A stretch of 64,000 nt of DNA from Monosporascus cannonballus. Taxonomy: Eukaryota; Ascomycota; Sordariomycetes; Xylariales. Within the stretch, counting starts at the first letter, position 1; each line of letters opens with the position of its first letter. The stretch spans positions 1 to 64,000 of the forward strand of contig QJNS01000254.1 of the NCBI GenBank assembly GCA_004154925.1, read 5' to 3'. Made by a program: the position numbers and the translations under genes. The notes beneath the pieces were generated by a model. That model searched no databases and was not told the DNA's origin. It worked only from the letters and a program-made list of their open reading frames with translations. Of the stretch, positions 46,874-58,239 are shown one piece after another.

Positions 46874-49800
46874 CTAAGACTGCCGGTCCCCATCCGCGGC
46901 GGTAGCGCACATCCCGAGCAGCAGGCCGTGGACCCCAGCCGCGCGCCCGGCGTCCCGGAACGCGCGCAGCGCTTCCCCGATCTCGCCCCGCAGGCCTTCC
47001 GCATCTACGTCTCCCTCGGTAGCGGTAGTGGCTGTGGCGGTCTTAATTTTCCCGTCGTCGTCCGAGGAAGACGAGGGAGCGGGACTCGGCGAGAGCAGCG
47101 CGGCCCCGCTGATCAGGATCCGCGCGCAGATGGCGAACACCTGCGGCTTGGACGCCCAGGCCAGGGGTCCGTCGCCGCCACCGTCGTCGTCGCCGCCGTC
47201 GCCGTCGCGGCGCGTCTTCCGGGCATCCGCATCCGCCTCATCTCCGACGCCGCCGGATTCGAGCAGGCGCGTCAGCGTCCGCAGGCCCGCGAGCGTCCAG
47301 GCCGCCAGGGCGCGGAGCCCCGGGTCCGAGTTCGCGAGAGACGAGGGAGGGAACAGCAGCACATCCCGCCAGCGGCGCGCCTCCCGCACCTCGTCGACGT
47401 ACTGGTTCTGCTCCTCAACGACGAACAGCGCGCCGTCGAACCGCATCGCGGCGCGGAGCTGCCGCTCGGCGGGGACCCAGGCGGCGCCCTCCCCCTCCGC
47501 GCCGGGAACGCGCGCGGCGTGGCCGATCACCCGGCCGGCGGCGTGCGCGCGGAACTCGGCGTCGGAGCCGTAGCGCCCGCGCAGCCAGGCGAGGAGGCGC
47601 GCGGCCGCCTCGACGGAGGCCGTCGGGCGCCCGCCGAGCACCGGCGCCGCCGCCTGCGCCGCCGCCGCCCGGACCTCCTCGTCGTCGTCGTTGAGCGCGT
47701 CGTAGAGGGCCAGGAGCCAGGGCAGGTGGGCGCGCCCGACGTCGGGGTTGGCGCCGACGTCGGCTGGCGGCGGGACGGCCTCCGAGAATGATTTCAGGGC
47801 CGTTACGGCTGCCATGCGGGTGTCGAATATCTGTCGCGTCCTTGGGTCAGCAACAGGGGCGAAATGCAGGTAGGGATATGGTCTACGCGGAGTGCACCAC
47901 CGGTGTCCCCGGGTGGACTTACCCTGTCGTCGCTTCCCGCGTCGCTCACCATGGCCCCCCAGGAGCGCAGCCACCGCAGGAGGCCCTCGTCCGGCGGCGC
48001 GCCCGCCCGGCGGACGAAAACCGCTAGCAGGGGGCCGCTGAGGCGGACGACGGCGTCGGATAGGCTGGGGTTCAGGGGCTTCCGGTGCAGCTCCGTCCAG
48101 AACTCGTGAAACGTCTCCTGCGCGGGGAGGCCTCGCAGGGTTTCTTCCCGTCCCGGCCGCGCGAGGAACGCGTCGAGCAGGACGGCGAGACACCCCAGGG
48201 CGAGCGTCCGCGGCTCTGGCGCCTCGGTGGCGCTGCAGACCCCCATGTACACGTGCACGAGTGCGCACCCGGCTCCTTCGCCCCGCGGCGGGGCGGCCTC
48301 GGCCAGCGTCTCGAGCATGACGCATGCGATGTTTACGTCGTCTTTCAGGGCGCTTTGGAGATTACGTTCCAGTTCTCCTATGCGGGCGTTGCGGAGCAGC
48401 TCTTTGGTGGCTGCTACCGCCAGGCTGGAGGTTAGAAGTGCCGAGGACGGATCGGGCCTGAACGGTATGGTGGCGTATGTCGGATGCTCCTCGCTCGAGG
48501 TCTGGTCTGGTGACGGAACGGCCGGTCGGGAAGTGGTGGTGTTGTTCCCCAGCGCATGATCCCGCGGGTCGAGCTCTGCGACGAAGCTGGCGATCTCGAT
48601 GTATACTGCTCTAGCCTCGAGGCAGCTGTCGAGACAGCCGCTCATATCTGGTATAGCTTCAAGCAGACCGCGTAGAGAATCCGAATACTCTACTAGGTGC
48701 ATGTTAGTCTTAAGTCTAGTTTTTCTTTCCACGTCCGGGAACAGCGTAAGCCGACCGATAAGCAAACTAGGCATGACTTCCAAAAGCCTTTCCAGCAAGA
48801 ACTTCAAGGTCAGCAATGCGCCGTGGAGCTTATTGGCCGAGCCCTTCGAGTCAGCGATCAGGGACTCGACGGGCCCGATCCAGTCCGGCCTCAGCAGAAA
48901 AGAGCACAGCGTACGGGCCGCGATCTCTCTTACGTGCCATATGTGGCTGCCGAGATACCAGGCGATGATGTCGAACAGCTTGTCGCGGAAGGCCTCCGGG
49001 GGTCCCGCTCGGCGAATTATGTCCAGCGCCGGGAAGACGGATTCCACCATCTGAGAGCCTATGAGGACGCCCGAGGACTGCTGGCCCATCTCCAGCAGGT
49101 TCACCAGGACGGCGGGGAGGGCGGGGAATTTGTGGTAGGAAACCTTGGTCGTCCGCCCATCCCATCCCGCCTCCATGGCTGTCTTGCTCTCGTTGGTGCC
49201 GAGGAGGCAGTCTATGAGGCTCCGCAGGAGGAGCAAGCCGCAGTTACGAATCGCCCAGCTAGGCCCAGTTAGTTTCCGACAATGCGCACGACGTATGTCG
49301 AACTTACACCTCTGATTTAAGGCTGTTCGCGGCTAGCTCTAGGCAGTCGGTGAGGTACGCCTCTGCCCTCTTGCTCAGAGCCGAGCTCTTGAAGACGTCC
49401 TTGAGACAGTTCAGGGCGTGGACCTGCGGAAGGTTCGATCCATCGGTCTCCGCTATGCGCGCCGGCCGCTCGGCAATCTCTCTCAGCTGCCGCATGATAG
49501 TATCGAACGAGGGGTAGTCGGCGTTGGCGGAAAGGATCCCAACTATAAGCGCCGGGATGCCCGCGGATCTCCGCGTTGTCGATGCTTGCGTGTAAATGCA
49601 GTTCAGTGCCCCCTGAACTTGGTCAGAAATGTATTACAATGACATTTAGAGGTTGGGTTTACCGACCTTATACCATTCACCCAGCACACTTGCTTGCTCA
49701 GTGGTTGGAGCCGGAAAATATTTGACAAGTTGGCAGCAGCTCGAAAATGTCTGGGTCACAGTCGTGAATGCTCCGCGGTGACGCAAGTTAGAGAGCTCAT

Positions 49801-52318
49801 CGAACGTCAATCGACCAATTCTCTCAAAGCTGTCGCGGGAGAGTGTGAGGAGCCCCTTAGCCCGCTCGTTTCTCGCATTATTTCCAATGGTTTTCATTAA
49901 ATTGCTAGAATGCGTTAGCGAAGCTAGTCCCATGGCGATAAAGGCTCCCCCTTACCTCGATTCGTGAATCGCTCGGAAGCTGTAACTGAGAAGACCCTTG
50001 GTGTCTAGGCCTTCCACCTCCTCCAGCTCCTCGGGCAAATGGCCTTCTGGTGAGTCGTCGCACAGTATGTGTCTGACAGCCTGCCAAATCCTGTCGCAAC
50101 ACGCAATCGCCCTATCCTGCAAGCTTTCCAGGTGGCTAAGGTAATCCTCCGTATACTTCTTAACCGAAAGGGAGCCCCAGAGATAGCTACACAGCACATA
50201 CAGTAAGCCTGAGTTTCGTAAGAGGCTGGAGGAGAGGATACTTACCGAAGGGATGCGAAACTACCATGGACAGGAGCCTTAAGAACAGCAGTGGCAAGAT
50301 CGCGCTCGGCGGCGCCGAGCTTTTCTTCGAGGTCAGAAACAATGATTTCGATGATACGTAACTGTCCCTTTGCGTCTGCGGTCCAGCGCCATAAGACTTC
50401 GTACGACCGAGCAACACCGTCAGCGTGATCTGCTCTAGCAGTCTTACGAGCGAGCTCCTCGGCCCTCCTGCAGAAGGCCCGGAGCTCTTCAACAACGGGT
50501 CTGCGCAACCCCGCAATGGGAGTTTCTGGTAACCCAGGCTTGTCCTGCGCGAGGAGCATTATCAGCGACGCTGCCGCCTCTCTCACATCATCGAACGGAT
50601 CCAGAACGAGATCCAGCACGCAGCGAAGCCATGTAGAGTCGGTAAAGGTGTCGCGGTGGTCTCGGCCTTGCAGATCTTCTACTTGTCGAGATAGAGTGGA
50701 CTTAAGGACGAAATGCATGGCTTTCAGTGCCGTAATGTGACGTTGATAAGATGCGGTAGGAACAAGCTCATTCTTGAGGAAGTCCATGTACCAGCATACG
50801 AAACGCTGGTGCTGATCCAGGGCGGTATGAAGCCCCTTGACGACTACCTCCTGGCGGTTGGCCTGCTTTGATGCTTCGGAGCTATCGATAGACTCTGGCG
50901 GTTCATGCGCACTACCTTTTTCCCCATTTGCTTTGTCAAGTTTCCTTGCCGCGCGGCCGTAGTCCCGTCGTAGCGCTTCGAGAGAACCTTGGATACGCTT
51001 AATCATACTCCTCGAATGGCCCAAAACGTCGTATCTAAATTTTGGGTCCGTGTCCGCATAGAACGAGGGCAGGTGCTTTCTGAGAAGTTCGAGAGCTTCC
51101 TTGGTGTATGGTTTTGTGGTCGACGGCGAAGCTATCAGTATTGATACAGCTGCGGACCGCGCGTCGACGGATTCGTGGCCCAATACGGTCTCGAGCGTGT
51201 CCACCGACAATTGGGCAACCGCGCCTGCTTCTAATTTGACAACTGGGAGTCGTTAACTAAGCTATATCATAGTGATGGGACGTCAAGAAACCTACTAGTT
51301 CCTGGTTCGTCTACAACACCCACCTTCTTTCCTACCTCAAGCATCGCCAGCCAGAGCATCGAGTTAACATCCCAGCCTGTGTTCTCACTGCCGGTTAGGC
51401 TCTGCAGTGAGGATAGGTCATTGAGATATTTTAGAGACTCAAATCGGTCTACTCTGAATAAAGGAGCGAAGACATAGAGCTTGATGGGTTCAAGAAGTTC
51501 GAGGTTCGCATGTAGAGCCCCGTATATAAATTTATGCCAAGAGTCTGGATAAAACCTGGTACTTTCACCTTCACGCCAAGGTGTGGTAAAGATGGTAACA
51601 AGGAGCTTTCCGGCTACGGAGGATACGTTGTGAAGTTCTAGCCAGTTGAACAATTTGGAAATGAATTCATCCCATGTGACCTCCTGATGCGAGGGGAGCT
51701 CGTGGACTCGTCGATAGATTTCCAGGACATCTGATGGATAAACTAGATTCTTTAGTATGATATAGTCTAGGTATGTTATAGCAGACTTTACTGATGGCTT
51801 CGACGATTGTCGTGTAATGATAGTGACAGTGTCCCTTAGGATCCTCGTCTTGATAGCCAGGCCGGTTTCAGGGGTTGGATTCTTAGAGATGGAGTAGGCG
51901 AGGAAGTCAAGAATGAGCTTCATCGACCTGTGAGAATCCTGCTCATTCCATTCAACGAAGAAATCGAATAGCCTCGCAGCCGTATCTTCAGAAAGTGCGA
52001 ATGCGCGGAGAAGAGTGGAGCTAGACTTGGAGCACTGCTCAACAAAGCCGCATAGTTTCACGCAGGCATTTCCAGATAGCTGTTTTGGTTTTGAGGCGCT
52101 TCGAACCAGCTCCTGGAATATGTTCTCGACATGCCTAATATTGAGATTATCAGTTGCTTGTGAATACGCGGATACACATAAGCATGAGGCAGAGCAAGGA
52201 GCACTAACACGGGCTGAGAGGCAGGGGATTGTTTTTCGACCCAAGCAACTGCATGTCTTGGGTTGAAGGACGTATCCTCGATATCAAGAATCATCTCACC
52301 GTCCTCTTGTAGGTTCAT
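46874..52318 (-). CDS. TRM732: TRM732/THADA-like tRNA methylation partner (DUF2428)
   Basis: HEAT-like repeat protein of the THADA/Trm732 family. In yeast Trm732 partners Trm7 in 2'-O-methylation of tRNA position 32. Eight exons fit: 52318-52209, 52134-51296, 51242-50246, 50186-49956, 49904-49667, 49612-49308, 49258-47923 and 47830-46874, giving 1,670 aa in consistent phase. The N-terminal part is divergent helical repeats. DUF2428 lies about 640-960 and includes YTEDYLSHLESLQDRAI, TRRSAGIPALIVGIL, IRNCGLLLLRSLIDCLLG, FPALDIIRRAGPP and WHVREIAARTLCSF. The C-terminal third is Ala/Asp-rich and GC-rich. The fifth intron needs a GTCGGT donor, the only odd splice site. The N-terminal exon is the least certain. 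Confidence 0.9.
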
Positions 52319-52999
52319 CTTTTCTGGAAGGATTTTCGAATATGACCTTTGCCTCCTATCCGAGTCACCTCAAAACCCGGAAAGAGGGTAAATCTCTTGA
52401 TCTTGGCAGTGAGCCCCAGCGATATACGGTAGCCCTGGCCGAAAACCGACCCAACCTGGGCACAACAATATTTAGAGATATTCACGCCGGCTGGATACGA
52501 AGCCCGAGAATTTGGCAATTCAGAAGATTTAGCATCAACCCCTGTCCGAAACAAAGAGTGCTCAGTATATCGCAGGAATAAACCGTACCCCGTACCAGGC
52601 TTGTGAAAGAATAAATGGCGCGCTAAAGCAGAAAGGGAAAGGCGTAGGGGAAAAATGAGGTGCATAGTTACATAGACATCATCTGGATGACAGGGTGGGC
52701 CCCACAGGGATGATAAGAACTTTGGAAGCTTAAAGTTAGGGCACGGGCCAACCTAGACTACGTCTTAATCAGATGGGAATTTTTTTATCTTGGCACAAGC
52801 ATCAGCGCCGCCGCCGAAAACCAACCCGCATCTAAATTACTTCCTTCGTAGATATAACAAATAGTCGTCACGGCCACCACCGCACTGCAAACAGGCAGAG
52901 CAATTTGAGGGAGCGATTCTCGGATTAATGGGCCATTTTTCTTCGGATCCCCCTCTTTTATATACTTTAACCACATTGCCATAGTTCGGCCAAGGAGAG
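52319..52999. promoter_or_regulatory. Divergent promoter of TRM732 and TIM23
   Basis: About 680 bp between divergent starts. A TTTTATATACTTT sequence lies near 52957-52969, about 35 bp before the TIM23 start codon. No supported coding frame. Confidence 0.45.
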
Positions 53000-53787
53000 A
53001 TGTCTATCTGGGATGCGCTCACCGGACGAAAGTCCTCGTCCCAGAAGTCCTCGTCATCTTCGTCGTCGTCATCCCCGGCTTCCGCGACAAGTCCGTCTTC
53101 CACACCCACATCTACCGATACCTTCACACCAACTCCTTTCGACCCCTCGACCGCCCAAGGCGTGGATTCCTTCCTCAACAGCTCCGCCTTTGCCGACCCG
53201 TCGCAATTACATCCCCTCGCCGGCCTCGACAAGGAGAGTCTCGAGTACCTGACACTTGACGACTCCACTCTATCCGACGCCCCAGGGCACTCGGCGATCC
53301 CTTCGCGAGGTTTCAGCGATGATCTGTGCTATGGGACCGGTATCACATATCTCACGGCATTATCGATAGGAGGTGCATGGGGTCTGCAAGAAGGATTAAG
53401 AAAATCCGTCGGCCAACCACCAAAGCTGCGTCTCAACTCAACACTCAACTCCATCACGAGGAGAGGTCCCTTTTTGGGTAACTCTGCCGGTGTTGTAGCC
53501 ATTACTTATAACTGCTTCAACTCGGGCATCGGCTACTTGAGGGGAAAGCATGATGCAGCTAATACTATCGTCGCCGGAATTCTCAGTGGCATGGTCTTTA
53601 AGAGTACAAGGGGCCTTCGGCAAATGATGATATCAGGAGGTGTCGTAGGGACTATCGCCGCAGCGTGGGCGGTACGTTGTCCACCCTGTTCACTTTTCCA
53701 TTGGACGCAAGCACTGACTCTGGACAGATCACGAAAAAGGTCTTGGCGCCATCTTCTACAACTGAACAGCAGGAGAAACACCTTTAG
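53000..53787 (+). CDS. TIM23: Mitochondrial import translocase subunit TIM23
   Basis: Channel-forming subunit of the inner-membrane TIM23 complex, importing presequence proteins into mitochondria. Exons 53000-53671 and 53728-53787 give 243 aa, the usual fungal length. The N-terminus starts MSIWDALTGRK and has a Ser run followed by a Ser/Thr/Pro linker, fitting the intermembrane-space receptor part, with LHPLAGLDKESLEYLTLDD. The Tim17/22/23 membrane domain includes GFSDDLCYGTGITYLTALS, GGAWGLQEGLRK, RGPFLGNSAGVVAITYNCFN and GYLRGKHDAANTIVAGILSG. The last exon codes ITKKVLAPSSTTEQQEKHL. The 56-nt intron has a GTACGT donor and CTGAC branch site. No damage was seen. Confidence 0.95.
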
Positions 53788-54370
53788 ATGACCACGAAAG
53801 ATCACGTTAATATTACCGCATCCCGCACCAGGGCGGAGACCGAGATAGCTGTGTATGATATGGGGCTCGGCTTAGGACCGAGTCTCTTGCGCCGCCGATG
53901 AATCCTTACGGATAATTTTTGTGTAGATACGGTTTCCTCGGATGGGTCGCATAGCGATGGATGAACTCTCCTCTAGCTGGACATACGTGTACAATAAACG
54001 GGCAAGCGCATAGAACGCATTCTGCGGTGGCGGATAGGTAGGCGTTCAAACTCAGCAATGGGACGGCAATTGCATATTTTCCAGCTAGGGAGTGGTCCCT
54101 TCTTCATAATGATCCGTGGCGACCCATCGATCAGGCAGGCGACACGAAGTACGTCTAGTATTTATGTCTCCTTGGGAACCCGGTATCGGATCCCCATATG
54201 CTACCTTGTACCTGTTCCGGAGGCATCCAGGCACCCTGGGAACAGGTTGTTTTATCAGTCGCATTTGTTTTCATCCCTAGCCCTATTTTTCGGGAGATTG
54301 ATCATAGCCACCTGTGCCAATCATACGCAACGTGCAAAACATTAAACGAACAACAAACCCAGGTGAAGTC
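53788..54370. other. Intergenic region
   Basis: About 580 bp between TIM23 and the next plus-strand gene. No supported coding frame; it should hold the TIM23 3' end and the upstream region of the next gene. Confidence 0.5.
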
Positions 54371-55489
54371 ATGGCATCCCAGGGGAGCTTAGCAGAGGAG
54401 ATCGGCGAGGCGCTTATACAAACCTGCCTCGAGACATGGCGCTCGAGAGCGACACCCATCACGCCCGAGGAATACATTTTCCAGCAGTGGCAACCGGGCG
54501 GCGAGAATCCGCGTCGCACGGCCGGCTCGCTCGTCCCGGATCATAACCCCAAGGGCTGCCTCTTCGTCCCCTTTGATAACTCACCTCCTGCCGACCAGCA
54601 GCTTCTTGAAAAACGCGCGGCGCTCAAGCGCACGATCGACGAACACGGTTTCGCCGCCTCGGAGCTGCTGCTGGATCGAGAGATTATGGAGCATGGATAT
54701 CTCACCTTCGAGGGACTCGGCAACACCAGCCTGGCACAGCTGAAGACGTTCGAGAAGGTTAGTCGTTTCGCCGAATAATTGACTGCGCATGCGGGTCCGC
54801 TGACACGAGTCTAGGTCGCCCTCATCGCCAAATACCGACTCCTGGAGACCTCTCGCTTTCCTACCTCAACCTCGCACGGCAACCCGGAATCCAACGGGCC
54901 GCTCGCAGGCTAGCGCCGGATGTGGATGCTGAGGGGCACGGGCTTCGAAACGCTGGCCATCGAGTCCTTCTACCTGCCGCTCACCATCCCCTTCGATCTA
55001 TTCCTACAGCGCCTCGAGGAGGTCGCGGAGCCGTACAAGAACACGGGCATCTCGGACCGCCACACCCATGAAGCCGTGGGGCGCTAGAAAGGCAACCGCG
55101 TCGCCCAGCGGACCGAGGAGGAGGACGCGGAGTGGCTCGAGAGCCTGATAAAAGAGGTGTCTCTCACCCCGCAGGAGCAGGCCAGCTGGTCGTACCAATT
55201 CTGCAAGGAGTTCGATGGCGTCAGTCGCGTGGTCGAGGATGAGTGGCATACCGTGGACACGCCGGAGGAGTTCAATGCGATGCTCCGTGCGATGGAGGGT
55301 AGCAAGCTGGCACCGGTTTTCATGCGCGTTAGTATAGCGTTCTCTCGTGCTGGGTTCGGGTGGATTGATGGTTAATACAGTTGTTTGCAGACCTGCAAGC
55401 TTACCGAGGGCAGACGTATCAGCCGCCTCCTGAGCCTCAAGACCTCCGAGAGCACCGAAAACACGGAAATGCCCCAGGCTCGCCACTAA
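54371..55489 (+). pseudogene. Hypothetical gene with two in-frame TAG stops
   Basis: No family was recognised. The structure is exons 54371-54757, 54815-55327 and 55391-55489, with good splice sites (two GTTAGT donors) and consistent phase. The coding sense continues smoothly through all three: the first exon has EALIQTCLETWRSRATPITP and LLLDREIMEHGYLTFEGLG, the second FETLAIESFYLPLTIPFDLFL and ASWSYQFCKEFDGVSRVVE. In the second exon TAG stops interrupt the frame at 54911-54913 and 55085-55087. No GT-AG intron can remove them, because suitable donors are missing nearby. Each could come from CAG by one C-to-T change. The rest looks undamaged, so loss is recent, or the stops are read through. 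A sequencing error at two separate places is less likely. Confidence 0.7.
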
Positions 55490-55950
55490 GAATATAGACG
55501 AGCGATTTCGAGCTATTGGTCGCCTCCCTGACGACCCTCTCTCAGAAATCCCTCAGGTGTCGAGCAGAGCAGTCAAGAATGCACAGATTGGCTTTAAGAG
55601 TGTCAAGGATGCTATCATCCCGCTGTAATGGGTATCAAGGTCATTGATATGAATCTGAACACATTCATGGTTAGAAACTACTGGATTTTGAGAGGTTCCT
55701 ATTGAGCACCGGTTCAGTAGATAGACCTAGTGACATGATGCAGTGGCTGCAAGGCACCACTATCAAGTCGTATGGGAGATAGCCGTGTGCCCAATTAGCC
55801 TTTACGTATCCTTGTTAGAGTATCGATGAATTTCCTCTTAATTTTCTGCATGGACATGTGTGAAATAATCACAGCAATTGAATTAATGGGTGATTATCTG
55901 TAATAAGAAGTCCCCTGACGAATAGGTGAGATTTGCAAGATGTGATTACA
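55490..55950. other. Convergent intergenic region
   Basis: About 460 bp between the two-stop gene (plus) and the hypothetical gene on the minus strand. Mostly AT-rich with no supported coding frame. Confidence 0.5.
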
Positions 55951-56610
55951 TCATGAGTATTGCGCGTGAAGTTGTTCATATACTATATGGTTAAATCGCC
56001 CTCCATTTCCACGGTAGTGTCCGCTTCCCATCACACCTTCTGCGCCGCCAACAACTGCTGAAACACCCACCATATCCAAATCTAGACCGTACGTCGACTT
56101 TTCTACCCACCTAGTCATTACAGCTTGAAACAGCTTGAAATATCCCTTACTGCCATCGAGATGTGTTTCCCTTGCTGGCCGGTCACCGATATCTACCTCG
56201 AGGAAGATGTCGACGAGTACATCTGGGACGGGACCAGATGGGTTCCAGTTGTTGAAGGTGTGGTAAGTTGCTTTTCTTACGAGTTTTCTTTCTCGTAGAC
56301 CAAAAATCTTCTTGCGTGCAACGTCCTGTGGCAGTGATAGCTCTACACGATTCCCATATCTACTTCCACATCTACTTTGACATTGAGACGCTGCCCTAAC
56401 ATCCAGCTTTATCAACACGGGGCCTGAGGTCAGCAATCAAATCACGAGAACCTCATCTTGTGGTCACATATCAAAATTCCCAGAATAGCACCCCTAACGC
56501 TGCATAATCCATTTCTTCTCGGTCTCGGAATCCCCTTCGAGGATAGAAAACTCGGACTCCCCATTGGGCCCGCTCTCTTTTCCAATATCCCGCGAGTGAC
56601 CTCCTTCCAT
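55951..56610 (-). CDS. Hypothetical two-exon protein, 194 aa
   Basis: No family was recognised. The long minus frame at 55951-56436 has no ATG near its start, but a splice to an upstream exon solves this. Exon 56610-56499 starts with ATG and codes an acidic stretch including ESEFSILEGDSETEKKW. A 75-nt intron with GTTAGG donor, CTGAC branch and CTCAG acceptor joins it to 56423-55951 in matching phase. The second exon codes basic and then Asp/Gly-rich sequence, for example KIFGLRERKLVRKATYHTF and PDVLVDIFLEVDIGDRPA. No signal peptide or membrane segment is obvious. It lies between the two-stop gene and the Pro/Gln-rich gene. Coding status is moderate. Confidence 0.5.
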
Positions 56611-56793
56611 CTTCTTTCGATCCCATCTTCCACATTGTTTACCAGTCATCAGTCTCGTCGCCCCTTTTTCCATTCACGAGATACTTCACCACCCATTGTC
56701 GCCGCTGAACATCATCTCGCGCTAGCATCTCTTTGGCGTACCTTCCTGGGGTGATTTTTGAACCACTACGTGCACTCCGAATCACTGTCAACA

Positions 56794-58239
56794 ATGGGGC
56801 AAAACGCATACACCCGTGATTCTCAACGGCAACCGTCGACTCCTCCGCCATCTTCCTCACAGCACAAATCATCCAAGACCACAACCAAGGATCACATCGA
56901 TGACGCCCATAGCGGCGACAATATTCCCGCTCATCCCCCCCTTTCAACTCGTCAACAGGAAACCACGTCGAGTTTTCCACAACAGGCAACTACGTCGACT
57001 TTTCAGCAACCGGCAACCACGTCGACTTTTCAACAACCCGGTCCAGGATTCAATCACCAGATCATCAATTACCCCGGCGGTTTGACCTACAGCACCCTTC
57101 CCGTCGCCAATCCTCCTGTCGGCGTTGTCCCTCAGGTACAGACTCCCGGTCTTTTCAATTATACCACCCCTTACACCACTTCTACCACCCCTTATTACTA
57201 CTACTATCCTGTAAGCACCCGTAGCAACATGAGTGAATATCAAGATCCTAGAATCCAGCCGCCTGGAGCCCAGAACTTCACGGACAACCCGGAGCCCGGA
57301 GTCACCAACGGCCCTATGGTACACCAATGGACTCCCCGTTTTGACGGACAGTACGCCATGAATTCTGGTCCGGGTTTCCAACCCGTCCCGGTCTTCGCAG
57401 CACCCGGTGTTACTGGCGCCGTGCCCCTCCAACAGGTACCCATGCCACAGGTACAGCCATGCCAACCTCTTTTTGCTGCCCAATTCACTCTGCCTGCTCA
57501 GCCTGTTCCAATCGTTCAACAGGTCCTCCAGCAGGCCACGTATCAGGCCTCCTATTATCCCTGGAATGCAAGTGGAATCCGATGTCCAGCAGTCGCATCG
57601 TCCCCAGATCTCATGCACTTTGTTTACTTAGGCGAACATAACATGGGATTCCGGATGTTACCACTTTTATTTCCTATCTCAGTCCATCACTTACGCTTAG
57701 TAACTGCGCTAACTTACTTTGATACACAGGTTCAGACGGGTGTTGCCGCTCAGCCCATGGCTATTCCTGCCATGGTGCACCCGGGACAGCAGCAGCAGTC
57801 CTTCGCCTTCCAGCCGGGCCAGCCCATGCCTCCTGCTCAGGTGATTGGTCAGGCTCCCCCATTCGTTGGTCAGCCTACCGGATTTGCCGCGCCGGCTGCT
57901 CAGGTCCCCCCTCCCCCCGGCGTCTTTCAGCAGGTCGGTCAGGGCATGGTTGTTCCGGGTCAGCCCATGCCTGGCATGCCGACCTGTCCTCCCGACATCA
58001 TGGGCATAGGCAAAACCAGTGCCGAGATGGCCATGGAACAGGCTCATGCCGCGGCGAACAACCAGGCCAACGAGCCCCAGGATTTCCAGCCGGCCGATCC
58101 CGATCCCGGCCGCATGTACTGGGTCCGCCAGCTCGACAACGAGTGGATCCAGATGAGTCGCTTCACCATCGACCGTCTCGCCTGTCGCTGGTTCGTCTGG
58201 CCCAACGGTGTCTTCTACGCCGTCCGCCTTGAGGATTAA
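56794..58239 (+). CDS. Pro/Gln-rich low-complexity protein, conserved C-terminus
   Basis: About 481 aa, mostly disordered. The N-terminal 60 residues are polar, followed by three tandem nine-residue units of TTSTFQQPA type, a Tyr-rich patch (TTPYYYYYP), and a long Pro/Gln/Val/Gly-rich region. The last 50 residues differ: DPGRMYWVRQLDNEWIQMSR and RWFVWPNGVFYAVRLED look folded and conserved. The ATG at 56794 was chosen because the frame upstream has only a TTG. Part of the frame near 57620-57729 reads unlike the rest and carries a CTAAC branch-like site before an acceptor, so a phase-0 intron there is possible; it would not change the ends. RNA-binding or condensate roles are conceivable but not supported by a motif. 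Confidence 0.75.
   Translation: MGQNAYTRDSQRQPSTPPPSSSQHKSSKTTTKDHIDDAHSGDNIPAHPPLSTRQQETTSSFPQQATTSTFQQPATTSTFQQPGPGFNHQIINYPGGLTYSTLPVANPPVGVVPQVQTPGLFNYTTPYTTSTTPYYYYYPVSTRSNMSEYQDPRIQPPGAQNFTDNPEPGVTNGPMVHQWTPRFDGQYAMNSGPGFQPVPVFAAPGVTGAVPLQQVPMPQVQPCQPLFAAQFTLPAQPVPIVQQVLQQATYQASYYPWNASGIRCPAVASSPDLMHFVYLGEHNMGFRMLPLLFPISVHHLRLVTALTYFDTQVQTGVAAQPMAIPAMVHPGQQQQSFAFQPGQPMPPAQVIGQAPPFVGQPTGFAAPAAQVPPPPGVFQQVGQGMVVPGQPMPGMPTCPPDIMGIGKTSAEMAMEQAHAAANNQANEPQDFQPADPDPGRMYWVRQLDNEWIQMSRFTIDRLACRWFVWPNGVFYAVRLED
56961..57041 (+). repeat. Three tandem 27-bp units
   Basis: Units at 56961-56987, 56988-57014 and 57015-57041 differ at a few bases and code nine residues each (TTSSFPQQA, TTSTFQQPA, TTSTFQQPG). 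They keep the frame of the Pro/Gln-rich gene. The second and third units are nearly identical, which suggests recent duplication. Confidence 0.88.

Noticed and set aside
47028..47791. Long plus-strand frames of 181 and 287 codons over the TRM732 3' exon
   Set aside because: Arg/Pro/Ser-rich shadows of the GC-rich sense exon, which continues the conserved gene.
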